From Pseudomonas sp. FEN (GTDB taxonomy: Bacteria; Pseudomonadota; Gammaproteobacteria; Pseudomonadales; Pseudomonadaceae), in NCBI RefSeq assembly GCF_904067045.1, contig NZ_CAJFDC010000001.1, positions 620,001 through 684,000 on the forward strand: DNA of 64,000 nucleotides, written 5' to 3'. The translations under genes and the position numbers were made by a program. Positions 1-9,876 of this stretch are shown one piece after another. Below the pieces are notes generated by a model. It did no database searches. It was not told where the DNA came from and saw only the letters and a list, made by a program, of their open reading frames with translations. The number at the start of each line of letters is the position of its first letter. Position 1 is the first letter of the stretch.

Positions 1-533
1 TCGTTTTCCGGCAGGTGCCCGGCGATCAGCCCTTCCAGGGCTTCAAGGTTATGCCCCTGCTGCGCCGAGATCGGTACGATCTGCGCCTTCGGCAGCTGTT
101 CCTGCAACCAGGTCAGGTGCGGCATCAGCTCGGCCTTGTCCTCGATCCGATCGGTCTTGTTCAAGGCCACGATCACCGGGCCTTCGACGTACTGGATGCG
201 CTCCAGGACCATCTGGTCCTCGTCGGTCCAGCGGGTCCGATCGACCACGAAGATCACCACATCGACGTCTTTCAAGGCCGCCGAAGCGGTCTTGTTCATG
301 TAGCGGTTCAGGGCCTTTTCACCCCCCTTGTGCATGCCGGGGGTGTCCACGTAGATCGCCTGCACGGCGCCTTCGGTCTTGATCCCGAGCATGTTGTGAC
401 GCGTGGTCTGGGGCTTGCGCGAGGTGATCGCCAGTTTCTGCCCGAGGATATGGTTCAGCAGCGTGGACTTGCCCACGTTCGGCCGGCCGACGATGGCGAC
501 GTAGCCGCAGCGTGTTGCCGTTGAATCAGTCAT
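1..533 (-). CDS. era: GTPase Era (3' end outside window)
   Basis: Era is an essential Ras-like GTPase that binds the 3' end of 16S rRNA and takes part in 30S subunit maturation. The N-terminal 177 residues lie in the window. A P-loop GRPNVGKS is seen at residues 16-23, a DTPG G3 motif follows, and the base-specifying NKTD starts at residue 125. The C-terminal KH domain lies off the left edge. The ATG at 531-533 was chosen because it gives the standard Era N-terminus. It overlaps the end of rnc by 8 bases, which implies translational coupling in the lepA-lepB-rnc-era transcript. Identification is certain; the gene is partial only because of the window boundary. Confidence 0.97.
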   Translation of the reverse strand, partial: MTDSTATRCGYVAIVGRPNVGKSTLLNHILGQKLAITSRKPQTTRHNMLGIKTEGAVQAIYVDTPGMHKGGEKALNRYMNKTASAALKDVDVVIFVVDRTRWTDEDQMVLERIQYVEGPVIVALNKTDRIEDKAELMPHLTWLQEQLPKAQIVPISAQQGHNLEALEGLIAGHLPEN

Positions 534-1215
534 TACCATTCTCCACGCCCAGGGCAATCAGTGCCGATGCCGCCGCTACCTGTTCGGCAATACGACGGCT
601 CACGCCCTGTCCTCGGCTTTTTTCGTTCAAGAGGGTGATCTCGCACTCGACGAAAAACGTCCGGCAATGCGGCTCACCCTGGATATCCACCACTTCGTAA
701 CGCGGCAGGTCGCAGGCCCGGGACTGGAGAAACTCCTGCAGGCGGGTCTTGGGGTCCTTGTTGGTGTCCACCAGCGTCAGGCTGTCGAACTCCGAGGTCA
801 GCCAGGCCAATACCCGATCCCGTGCGGCTTCCATGCCGGCGTCCAGGTAAATGGCACCAATCAGGGCTTCCAGGGCGTCGGCAAGAATCGACTCACGGCG
901 AAAACCACCACTTTTCAATTCACCGGAACCCAGGCGCAGGTATTCACCCAACTCGAAACCACGGGCCAGTACCGCCAGGGTTTCACCTTTCACCAGGCGC
1001 GCGCGCAAACGCGACAACTGGCCTTCGCGGGCCTGGGGGAAGCGCTCGAACAGCGCCTCGCCCGCGACGAAGTTGAGAATGGCATCACCGAGGAATTCCA
1101 GACGCTCGTTGTTGCGCCCGGCAAAACTGCGGTGAGTCAGGGCCAGGAGCATCAGTTCCTGATCCTTGAAGGTATAACCGAGCTGACGCTCGAGACGACT
1201 TAACGACACGCTCAC
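526..1215 (-). CDS. rnc: Ribonuclease III
   Basis: RNase III cleaves double-stranded RNA during rRNA processing and mRNA decay. The 229-residue length is normal. The catalytic domain carries the signature ERLEFLGDA at about residues 37-45, including the metal-binding acidic residues. A second acidic cluster ([14 protein letters not shown]) follows, and the last 75 residues form a double-stranded RNA-binding domain starting near [11 protein letters not shown]. The gene overlaps the DUF4845 gene upstream by 4 bases and era downstream by 8 bases, so it sits inside a tight operon. In enteric bacteria rnc-era expression is autoregulated by RNase III cleavage of the leader; whether that happens here cannot be read from the sequence. 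Confidence 0.98.
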   Translation of the reverse strand: MSVSLSRLERQLGYTFKDQELMLLALTHRSFAGRNNERLEFLGDAILNFVAGEALFERFPQAREGQLSRLRARLVKGETLAVLARGFELGEYLRLGSGELKSGGFRRESILADALEALIGAIYLDAGMEAARDRVLAWLTSEFDSLTLVDTNKDPKTRLQEFLQSRACDLPRYEVVDIQGEPHCRTFFVECEITLLNEKSRGQGVSRRIAEQVAAASALIALGVENGND

Positions 1216-1595
1216 GGTTTAGCCACGCTGAATTCGTGGTCGAACTTGACCACCAGATCGATATTCTGGATCAGCGGGTCACGCTGCTCATATTTCAAGT
1301 GCGCGAGGAACCGATTGTTCTCCAACGTCACGCTTAACACCTTGTTCAAATCCAAATCCTGAATGCTGTTGACCTGCATGCCGCGGGTAACATGGGTATA
1401 AAAGTCGTTGACGGTGGTGATATCCGCCGCCTTGTCGGTTTCCACCGACATAATGATTTTCTTCATCGACATATAGTCGAGGTAATGCGGAACCACCTTC
1501 AACGCCACACTGGCGACAAAGGCAACCAAGGCCAGGGTCAGCAACCAGCCAAAAAACGACAGGCCTTCTTGCGAGCGAGCAGAGGTCATCTTCAT
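1212..1595 (-). CDS. DUF4845 family small membrane protein
   Basis: A 127-residue protein with one N-terminal membrane anchor (about residues 12-34, [20 protein letters not shown]) followed by a soluble, probably periplasmic domain. It matches the DUF4845 family, which in gammaproteobacteria sits between lepB and rnc. Its function is unknown. The conserved position in the lepA-lepB-x-rnc-era operon suggests a role linked to signal peptidase or membrane protein handling, but that is only inference. The start ATG at 1593-1595 places the hydrophobic segment near the N-terminus as expected; a second in-frame ATG two codons later is possible. Confidence 0.85.
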   Translation of the reverse strand: MKMTSARSQEGLSFFGWLLTLALVAFVASVALKVVPHYLDYMSMKKIIMSVETDKAADITTVNDFYTHVTRGMQVNSIQDLDLNKVLSVTLENNRFLAHLKYEQRDPLIQNIDLVVKFDHEFSVAKP

Positions 1596-1621
1596 GGTAC
1601 TGCGGCACCTGAAAAAGCACT

Positions 1622-1643
1622 CGGCGCTGTGTTCACAGCGCCG
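1622..1643 (-). terminator. Hairpin between lepB and the DUF4845 gene (attenuator candidate)
   Basis: A perfect 10-bp inverted repeat (CGGCGCTGTG / CACAGCGCCG) with a 2-base centre lies just after the lepB stop codon. Read on the minus strand it is followed, after a short gap, by a T-run (AGTGCTTTTT). It lies inside the operon, so it would act as a partial terminator or as an mRNA-stabilising hairpin that lowers rnc/era output relative to lepA/lepB. Confidence 0.5.
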
Positions 1644-1650
1644 GGTTTGG

Positions 1651-2505
1651 TTACTTGATCAGACCGACCCGGGAAAAATTCGGGAAGTGGCTGAGTTTCG
1701 GTTCGGGCCAGCTCATCCAGACCGCGAAGGCCTTGCCGACGATGTTCTCGTCGGGAACCATGCCCAGCAATTCCTTGGGAATGCTCGGGTCGTCCCAGTA
1801 GCGGCTGTCGTTGGAGTTGTCGCGGTTGTCGCCCATCATGAAGTAGTGGCCCTGCGGGACCTTCCACTCGTGATCAGGCGGCGCTCGGTAACGCCCCATC
1901 TCCTTGCGGATATAGTGTTCGACCGCGCCCAGTTGCTCCTTGTAGAGTTCGGCGCTGCCGAGCATGCCCGGCTCGGCGCCGACCAGCTGTTCGGCCACCG
2001 ACTGGCCGTTGACGAACAGCTTCTTGTCACTGGTGTAACGCACCACGTCGCCCGGCAAGCCGACTACACGCTTGATGTAGTTGACGTTGGGGTCGCTCGG
2101 GTAACGGAACACCATCACATCGCCGCGCTGCGGATCACCGACTTCGATGACTTTCTTGTCGAGCACTGGCAAGCGAATCCCGTAGGAAAACTTGTTCACC
2201 AGGATGAAGTCGCCGACATCCAGGGTCGGTTTCATCGAACCGGAAGGAATCTGGAACGGTTCCACCAGGAACGAACGCAGTACCAACACGATGAACAACA
2301 CCGGGAAGAAGGATTTGCCGTATTCAACCAGCAAAGGCTCCTTGTTCAGCTTTTCGACCACCTCCCCATCGGGCTGCGTCACGCTGCCCTGATAGGCAGC
2401 GATGGCCGCACGCCGACGAGGCGCCAGAAAGACCAGATCGAGCAACGCCAACACACCACACACGGCAACGGCGATGACCAGCAACAGCGGGAAATTTAGT
2501 GACAT
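1651..2505 (-). CDS. lepB: Signal peptidase I
   Basis: LepB is the inner-membrane peptidase that removes Sec and Tat signal peptides on the periplasmic side. This 284-residue copy shows two N-terminal membrane segments (about residues 3-28 and 66-80), the catalytic serine in PSGSMKPT (Ser90), and the general-base lysine in YIKRVVGLPGD (Lys145). The box-E motif GDNRDNSNDSR lies in the C-terminal part. These are all hallmarks of the type I (S26) family. The gene follows lepA with only 5 bases between them, the usual lepAB pairing. The hairpin after its stop may modulate read-through to rnc. Confidence 0.98.
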   Translation of the reverse strand: MSLNFPLLLVIAVAVCGVLALLDLVFLAPRRRAAIAAYQGSVTQPDGEVVEKLNKEPLLVEYGKSFFPVLFIVLVLRSFLVEPFQIPSGSMKPTLDVGDFILVNKFSYGIRLPVLDKKVIEVGDPQRGDVMVFRYPSDPNVNYIKRVVGLPGDVVRYTSDKKLFVNGQSVAEQLVGAEPGMLGSAELYKEQLGAVEHYIRKEMGRYRAPPDHEWKVPQGHYFMMGDNRDNSNDSRYWDDPSIPKELLGMVPDENIVGKAFAVWMSWPEPKLSHFPNFSRVGLIK

Positions 2506-2510
2506 AGGAC

Positions 2511-4310
2511 CTAACTATCCAACCTGAGCACTGCAAGGAAGGCTTCCTGTGGAATTTCCACGTTACCCACTTGCTTCATGCGTTTCTTACCGGCCTTCTG
2601 CTTTTCCAACAGCTTGCGCTTACGGCTGACGTCGCCACCGTAGCATTTGGCCAGTACGTTCTTTCTGAGCGCCTTGACGGTTGTCCGTGCCACGATCTGC
2701 CCGCCAATGGCGGCCTGGATAGCAACATCGAACATCTGCCGAGGAATCAGTTCTTTCATCTTCTCGGTCAACGCACGACCTTTGTAATGCGCGTTATCAC
2801 GATGCACGATCAGCGCCAGAGCGTCGACCTTTTCACCGTTGATCAGTACATCCAGCTTGACCAGGTTGGCCGACTGGTAACGATCAAAATGGTAGTCCAG
2901 CGAAGCATAGCCGCGACTGGTGGATTTGAGACGGTCAAAGAAGTCCAGGACCACTTCGTTCATCGGCAGATCGTAGGTCACTTGCACCTGCGAGCCAAGG
3001 AACAGCATGTCGTGCTGGATGCCACGTTTCTCGATGCACAGGGTAATGACGTTGCCCAGGTGCTCCTGCGGTACAAGAATATTGGCCCGCACGATCGGTT
3101 CGCGCATGTCTTCGATGGCGGACAGGTCCGGCAGCTTGGACGGGTTGTCGACGTAAATAGTTTCGCCGTTCTTGAGCAGCAGTTCGAAGATTACCGTCGG
3201 CGCGGTGGTAATCAGGTCCAGGTCGTACTCGCGCTCCAGGCGCTCCTGGATGATCTCCATGTGCAGCATGCCGAGGAACCCACAACGGAAGCCGAAGCCC
3301 AGGGCGTCGGAGCTTTCCGGGGTGTATTGCAGCGAGGAGTCGTTCAGCGTGAGCTTTTGCAGGGCTTCGCGGAAGTCTTCGAAATCATCGGAGCTGACCG
3401 GGAACAGACCGGCATAGACCTGCGGCTGGATGCGTTTGAAGCCCGGCAGCACGTCGACATCGGGAGTGCTGCTCAAGGTCAGGGTGTCGCCCACCGGCGC
3501 ACCGTGGATGTCCTTGATACCGGCGATGATAAAGCCCACTTCACCGGCCTTCAGGTCGACGGTGGCGGTGTGTTTCGGGTTGAACACACCGACGCTGTCC
3601 ACCAGGTGTATCTTGCCGGTGGATTTGACCAGGATCTTGTCACCCTTCTTCACGCGACCGTGGCGCACGCGCACCAGGGACACGACGCCCAGGTAGTTGT
3701 CGAACCAGGAGTCGATGATCAACGCTTGCAGCGGATCTTCGATATTGCCGGTCGGCGCGGGAATGGTGGTCACCAGCCGTTCGAGCACCTCGTCGACGCC
3801 CTGGCCGGTCTTGGCGCTGCAGGTAACGGCGTCGGTGGCATCGATACCGATGATTTTCTCGATTTCTTCCTTCACCCGGTCCGGATCGGCCTGCGGCAGG
3901 TCGATCTTGTTCAGCACCGGCATGACTTCCAGGCCCTGCTCGATGGCGGTGTAGCAGTTGGCCACGGACTGGGCTTCGACGCCCTGGCCGGCATCCACCA
4001 CCAGCAAGGCGCCCTCACAGGCCGCCAGGGAACGGCTGACTTCGTAGGTGAAGTCGACGTGGCCAGGGGTGTCGATGAAGTTCAACTGGTAGGTGATACC
4101 GTCGCGAGCCTTGTAGTACAGGGTAACGCTGTGGGCCTTGATGGTGATCCCGCGCTCGCGCTCGAGGTCCATGGAATCCAGCACCTGCGCTTCCATCTCG
4201 CGCTCGGCAAGGCCGCCGCACATCTGGATGAAGCGATCGGCCAGAGTCGACTTGCCATGGTCAATGTGGGCGATGATGGAGAAATTGCGGATATGACTCA
4301 AATCACTCAC
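2511..4310 (-). CDS. lepA: Elongation factor 4 (LepA)
   Basis: LepA/EF4 is a ribosome-associated translational GTPase implicated in back-translocation, initiation and 30S biogenesis. The 599-residue protein has the P-loop AHIDHGKST near residues 14-22, DTPGH and NKID motifs in the G domain, EF-G-like domains II, III and V, and the LepA-specific basic C-terminal domain ([20 protein letters not shown]). The start is the first ATG of the conserved N-terminus [12 protein letters not shown]. In other Pseudomonas genomes lepA usually follows mucD; here the next gene upstream is lptG in the same orientation, separated by a terminator, so lepA must have its own promoter in 4311-4420. Confidence 0.98.
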   Translation of the reverse strand: MSDLSHIRNFSIIAHIDHGKSTLADRFIQMCGGLAEREMEAQVLDSMDLERERGITIKAHSVTLYYKARDGITYQLNFIDTPGHVDFTYEVSRSLAACEGALLVVDAGQGVEAQSVANCYTAIEQGLEVMPVLNKIDLPQADPDRVKEEIEKIIGIDATDAVTCSAKTGQGVDEVLERLVTTIPAPTGNIEDPLQALIIDSWFDNYLGVVSLVRVRHGRVKKGDKILVKSTGKIHLVDSVGVFNPKHTATVDLKAGEVGFIIAGIKDIHGAPVGDTLTLSSTPDVDVLPGFKRIQPQVYAGLFPVSSDDFEDFREALQKLTLNDSSLQYTPESSDALGFGFRCGFLGMLHMEIIQERLEREYDLDLITTAPTVIFELLLKNGETIYVDNPSKLPDLSAIEDMREPIVRANILVPQEHLGNVITLCIEKRGIQHDMLFLGSQVQVTYDLPMNEVVLDFFDRLKSTSRGYASLDYHFDRYQSANLVKLDVLINGEKVDALALIVHRDNAHYKGRALTEKMKELIPRQMFDVAIQAAIGGQIVARTTVKALRKNVLAKCYGGDVSRKRKLLEKQKAGKKRMKQVGNVEIPQEAFLAVLRLDS

Positions 4311-4420
4311 GGGTCAACACTCAAAAAGGCTGCAGGCGGACTGCCCGCCGAAAAATAGCCGGGAATTGTACCTGATGCGCGGCCAAGGCGTCACGTGAAC
4401 AGGCCGGACGGCACAGACAA

Positions 4421-4450
4421 AAAAGCCTCTGTCACTGGACAGAGGCTTTT
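4421..4450 (-). terminator. Rho-independent terminator of lptFG
   Basis: Inverted repeat AAAAGCCTCTGTC / GACAGAGGCTTTT with a 4-base loop (ACTG). A T-tract on either strand makes it potentially bidirectional. It lies 31 bases downstream of the lptG stop codon and separates lptFG from lepA, so the two operons are transcriptionally distinct. The remaining 110 bases up to lepA must carry the lepA promoter; no clear -35/-10 pair could be assigned. Confidence 0.85.
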
Positions 4451-4480
4451 CCCTGGATCATTTGTCGCTCAATCGCCTGA

Positions 4481-5542
4481 TCATCCGGCCCGGCGCAACA
4501 GCCAGACGCCGGCCACCGCACAAATCGCCGCCGGCAGCACCACCGCCAGCAGCGGCGGGAAGCCGAACACCAGGCTCGAAGGCCCGAGCAGGTCCTGGGC
4601 AATGCGGAAGGTGAAGCCCACCAGCACGCCGGTGAAGACCCGCTGCCCCAGGGTCACCGAGCGCAGCGGACCGAAGATGAAGGAAATCGCCATCAACACC
4701 AGTGCCGCGGTCACCAACGGCTGCAGGACCTTGACCCAGAATGCCAGCCAGTAGCGACCATTCGCCAGGCCCTGGTCCGCCAGGTAGTGGATATAACTCC
4801 ACAGGCCGCTGATCGACAGGGCCTCGGGCACCATCACCACGGTGCTCAGCAGGTTCGGGCTCAAGGCCACGTCCCAGCGCTCCTCCGGCACATTGATGAC
4901 TTCGGTGTGGCCGTCGCGGAAATAGGTGGTGGTGACGTCCGTCAGTTGCCAGAAGTCCTTGTCGAAGTGCGCCTTCTTGGCAAAGCTCGACGACAGGATG
5001 TGGCGCTCGCTGTCGAAGTGATAGCGGGTCACGCCGTAAAGCAGGCCGTTGGGTTGCACGGCGTTGATATGGATGAACTCGTCACCCTGGCGATGCCACA
5101 GGCCGTTCCGGGAGCTCTGCGCATCCCCCGAACCCTGGGCCAGGGCCTTGGCCGCCTGGGCCTTGCTCTCGGTCGCCGGGGCGACATACTCGCCGACCAG
5201 CACGCCGACCAGCATCAACACCAGCATTGGCTTCATCACCGCCCAGACGATACGCCCGACGGACACCCCCGCCGCACGCATGATGGTCAATTCGCTGTTG
5301 CTGGCCAGGCTGCCGAGACCGATCAGGCAGCCGATCAGGCCGGCCATCGGCAACATGTCGTAGACCCGGCGCGGCGCCGTGAGCACGACAAAACTCAGCA
5401 CGTCGCTCCAGGTGTAGGTATCGGAAATATTGCCCATCTCGTCGATAAAGGCGAATAGCGAGGCCAGCCCGAGGATGATCCCCAGCACCGCCAGGATCGC
5501 CATGAACACGCTGCTACCGATGTAGCGATCGAGCTTAACCAC
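4481..5542 (-). CDS. lptG: LPS export ABC transporter permease LptG
   Basis: LptG is one of two inner-membrane permeases (with LptF) of the LptB2FGC complex that extracts lipopolysaccharide from the inner membrane and drives it to the outer membrane. It has 353 residues in the YjgP/YjgQ family layout: membrane segments at the N-terminus (MVKLDRYIGSSVFMAILAVL), a large periplasmic beta-jellyroll region in the middle, and three further membrane helices at the C-terminus ending in WLLRRAG. It starts inside the end of lptF (8-base overlap), so the two subunits are made in a coupled 1:1 ratio. A terminator follows directly. Confidence 0.95.
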   Translation of the reverse strand: MVKLDRYIGSSVFMAILAVLGIILGLASLFAFIDEMGNISDTYTWSDVLSFVVLTAPRRVYDMLPMAGLIGCLIGLGSLASNSELTIMRAAGVSVGRIVWAVMKPMLVLMLVGVLVGEYVAPATESKAQAAKALAQGSGDAQSSRNGLWHRQGDEFIHINAVQPNGLLYGVTRYHFDSERHILSSSFAKKAHFDKDFWQLTDVTTTYFRDGHTEVINVPEERWDVALSPNLLSTVVMVPEALSISGLWSYIHYLADQGLANGRYWLAFWVKVLQPLVTAALVLMAISFIFGPLRSVTLGQRVFTGVLVGFTFRIAQDLLGPSSLVFGFPPLLAVVLPAAICAVAGVWLLRRAG

Positions 5543-6662
5543 GAGCCATCTCCTTCACCGTGCGACGACTCGCCAGCTTCAAACGCAGGGGTTCCCAGTA
5601 CAGCAGTCCCAGGCCGATGGCCAGGAACAGGCCGTGCACCCACCACATCCCCAGTAGCGGAGACAAATTGCCTTTCTCCAACGAGCCACGGGCCGAAATC
5701 AGCATGGTCAGGTAGGCCATATAAAGGAGGATCGCCGGCAACAGCTTGAGGAAGCGGCCCTGGCGCGGGTTGACCCGTGACAGCGGCACCGCCATCAGGG
5801 TCACGATAAACACCAGCAGGGGCAGCGAAAGACGCCATTGCAACTCGGCGACGGCCTTCAGGTCCGGGTTGCCGAACAGACTCGATGTCGTCATCGCATC
5901 ACGGTCGGTGACCTCTTCGCTCATCTCCGGCTTGGGCAGCATGACACCATAGGTCTCGTACTTGATCGCCCGGTAATCGGCCATGCCCGGGCTGCCGTCG
6001 TAGCGATAGCCATTTTCGAGGATCAGGTAGCGATTGCCGTCCTGGCGCACTTCCTGGCGGCCTTTCTCGGCCACCAGCACGGAAATGCCGCGGTCCTTCT
6101 TGTTCACGCCGAAACGTTTTTCCGAGATGAACACGCCACCCAGGTTCGCCCGATCATCGGACAACTGCTCGGTGTAGGTGACCCGCGAGCCATCGTTGAG
6201 CTCCTGGAAACGGCCGGGCACCAGGGTGTCGAACTCGGTCATCGCATCCTGCTGGTTGAGCAGCAGCTGGAATTGCAGCGCGCCCTTGGGCGCCAGGCTC
6301 AGGCTGATCCAGGCAACGAGCAGCGCCACCAGCAGCGCCGGCGCCATGGTCATGCCCAGCAAACGCTGCTGGCTCATGCCGGTAGCGGACAACACGGTCA
6401 TTTCACTTTCGAGATAGAGCCGCCCGTAGGCCAGCAGAATCCCGAGGAACAGGCCCAGAGGGAGGATCAGCTGGAGGAAACCGGGCAGGCGAAAGCCCAT
6501 GATCAGGAACAGCGAACCCGGATCCAATTGGCCCGAGGCGGCCTGGGCCAGGAACTTGACGAAGCGCCCGCTCATGGTGATGACCAGCAGCACGGCGCTT
6601 ACCGCACTCAAGGTGAGCAGGACTTCGCGGGACAGATAACGAAAAACAATCAAACCAGACAC
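5535..6662 (-). CDS. lptF: LPS export ABC transporter permease LptF
   Basis: Partner permease of LptG in the LPS transport bridge. It has 375 residues in the YjgP/YjgQ family, with the typical N-terminus IVFRYLSREVLLT, three N-terminal transmembrane helices, a periplasmic jellyroll (about residues 125-270) and three C-terminal helices around LPLLVFIVTLMAVPLSRVNP. It is the first gene of lptFG and is divergent from pepA, the arrangement typical of gammaproteobacteria. The start was taken at the ATG at 6660-6662, just upstream of the conserved N-terminus. Confidence 0.95.
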   Translation of the reverse strand: MSGLIVFRYLSREVLLTLSAVSAVLLVITMSGRFVKFLAQAASGQLDPGSLFLIMGFRLPGFLQLILPLGLFLGILLAYGRLYLESEMTVLSATGMSQQRLLGMTMAPALLVALLVAWISLSLAPKGALQFQLLLNQQDAMTEFDTLVPGRFQELNDGSRVTYTEQLSDDRANLGGVFISEKRFGVNKKDRGISVLVAEKGRQEVRQDGNRYLILENGYRYDGSPGMADYRAIKYETYGVMLPKPEMSEEVTDRDAMTTSSLFGNPDLKAVAELQWRLSLPLLVFIVTLMAVPLSRVNPRQGRFLKLLPAILLYMAYLTMLISARGSLEKGNLSPLLGMWWVHGLFLAIGLGLLYWEPLRLKLASRRTVKEMARG

Positions 6663-8612
<1,950 letters not shown>

Positions 8613-8669
8613 CCCTGAGCCTGCCGGGCGGCGTGCGCCAATGGCGCCGCCCGGAACCCGGAATCCCCT

Positions 8670-9098
8670 ATGACCCAAGTTGATTTCTACATCCTTCCCA
8701 GCGCGGATCCTTCAGCGCGCCTGGACTTTGCCTGCAAACTGAGCGAAAAAGCCTGGCGCCTGGGACACAAGGTCTACCTGCATTGCAGCGACAGCGCCCA
8801 GCGCGATGACCTCGACGCCCGCCTCTGGCAGTTCAAGGGCGAAAGCTTCGTGCCCCACGGCCCGGCGGAAAGCGAACCGGAAGGCCGCGTGGTCCTGGGA
8901 CTGGGCGAAGACCCCGGTCCTCATCAGGACCTGCTGGTCAACCTCGACATGAAAGTGCCAGCCTTTGCCTCGCGCTTTGCCCGCGTGGCGGAAGTGGTGG
9001 TGGAAGACCCGGCGATTCGCCAAGCGGCGCGGGACAGTTTCCGTTTCTATCGCGAACAGGGCTATCCTCTGCAAGATCACCGTCTACAGCGACTTTGA
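8670..9098 (+). CDS. holC: DNA polymerase III chi subunit
   Basis: HolC (chi) is a clamp-loader accessory subunit. With psi it links the replicase to single-strand binding protein. The 142-residue length matches the family, and the conserved N-terminal fold region (TQVDFYILPSADP, ARLDFACKLSEKAWRLGHKVYLH) is evident. The position between pepA and valS is the standard genomic context. The stop codon overlaps the start region of the next small gene, so co-expression is likely. Confidence 0.95.
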   Translation: MTQVDFYILPSADPSARLDFACKLSEKAWRLGHKVYLHCSDSAQRDDLDARLWQFKGESFVPHGPAESEPEGRVVLGLGEDPGPHQDLLVNLDMKVPAFASRFARVAEVVVEDPAIRQAARDSFRFYREQGYPLQDHRLQRL

Positions 9099-9106
9099 GC
9101 ACCCCG

Positions 9107-9523
9107 ATGGACACTCCCAAACAACCACAGAAAGCCGCGCCCCTGCTGGACGAGCTCGAATCGATCCGCAAGCTGCTCGGCGACGACACCCTGCAACCGC
9201 CGCTACTGACCGAAACGGTCGCCAGCGAAGGACAGATCCCCCTGTTGTTCGACATGGTGGGTAATAAAACCAAGGTCGAGGTGCAACCCGAAGTTGTCAG
9301 CGCACCTGTAGTCGAGCCAAAACCGGCACCGCCAGTCGTTGCGGCGGAACCCGCCAAACCGAAGAGCCAGGACGCCTTGCTGCACCTGGACAGCGAACTG
9401 CGCGCCGCCGCGCAATTGATCATGCAGGACGTGATCGACGATTTCGCCCCGCATATCGAGACCGAGATCAAGCGCCGCCTGGATGCTCGTATGGAACGTC
9501 TGCTCAGCCAATATCCTTCCTGA
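9107..9523 (+). CDS. Conserved Pseudomonas protein between holC and valS
   Basis: A 138-residue acidic protein without a recognised domain. It has a Pro/Ala/Val-rich central linker (about residues 65-90) and a helical, charged C-terminal part (LHLDSELRAAAQLIMQDVID through RRLDARMERLL) that could form a coiled coil. The ATG at 9107 gives MDTPKQPQK; a TTG four codons earlier overlaps the holC stop and is less likely. The same position in other pseudomonads is filled by a similar uncharacterised gene. A link to DNA polymerase III or SSB is possible from context only. Confidence 0.75.
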   Translation: MDTPKQPQKAAPLLDELESIRKLLGDDTLQPPLLTETVASEGQIPLLFDMVGNKTKVEVQPEVVSAPVVEPKPAPPVVAAEPAKPKSQDALLHLDSELRAAAQLIMQDVIDDFAPHIETEIKRRLDARMERLLSQYPS

Positions 9524-9600
9524 CACGGCTCGCCCTCCTTACTCCTTAGTAGAAGCAGGGCTTTCCCAATTCACATCGATCTCAAGTCTGACCAGGACTG

Positions 9601-9732
9601 GTGGCGAGCGGGCTTGCCCGCGCTGGGCTGCGAAGCGGCCCTGAAACCAGTGATCGCGGTGTATCGGGTACAGCGAGGTGGCCGTTTTTTACGACTGCTT
9701 CGCAGCCGAGCGCGGGCTTGCCCGCTCGCCAC
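9601..9732. repeat. REPIN (two inverted GGCGAGCGGGCTTGCCCGC units)
   Basis: Starts GTGGCGAGCGGGCTTGCCCG and ends with its reverse complement (...CGGGCTTGCCCGCTCGCCAC), with inner complementary arms around GGCTGCGAAGC / GCTTCGCAGCC. The form is that of a REP doublet forming hairpins, mobilised in trans by RAYT transposases. The same element is at 46778-46908. The surrounding gap (9524-9876) otherwise holds the valS promoter. Confidence 0.85.
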
Positions 9733-9876
9733 AACTTCAAACTCCCTGAGCTGACCAAGACTGGGCGCCAGCGGGCATTTTTGTGCCACCGGCCCTCACC
9801 TCGCTCTACGCCCCGCGCCATATCCCCGTTATACTTGCCGGCTTTCCTGAATTAATGCCTAAGGGTCCCGCCGCGC

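Noticed and set aside
2571..4358. A 595-codon open frame antisense to lepA
   Set aside because: Same cause: a shadow of a strongly coding gene, no recognisable domain.
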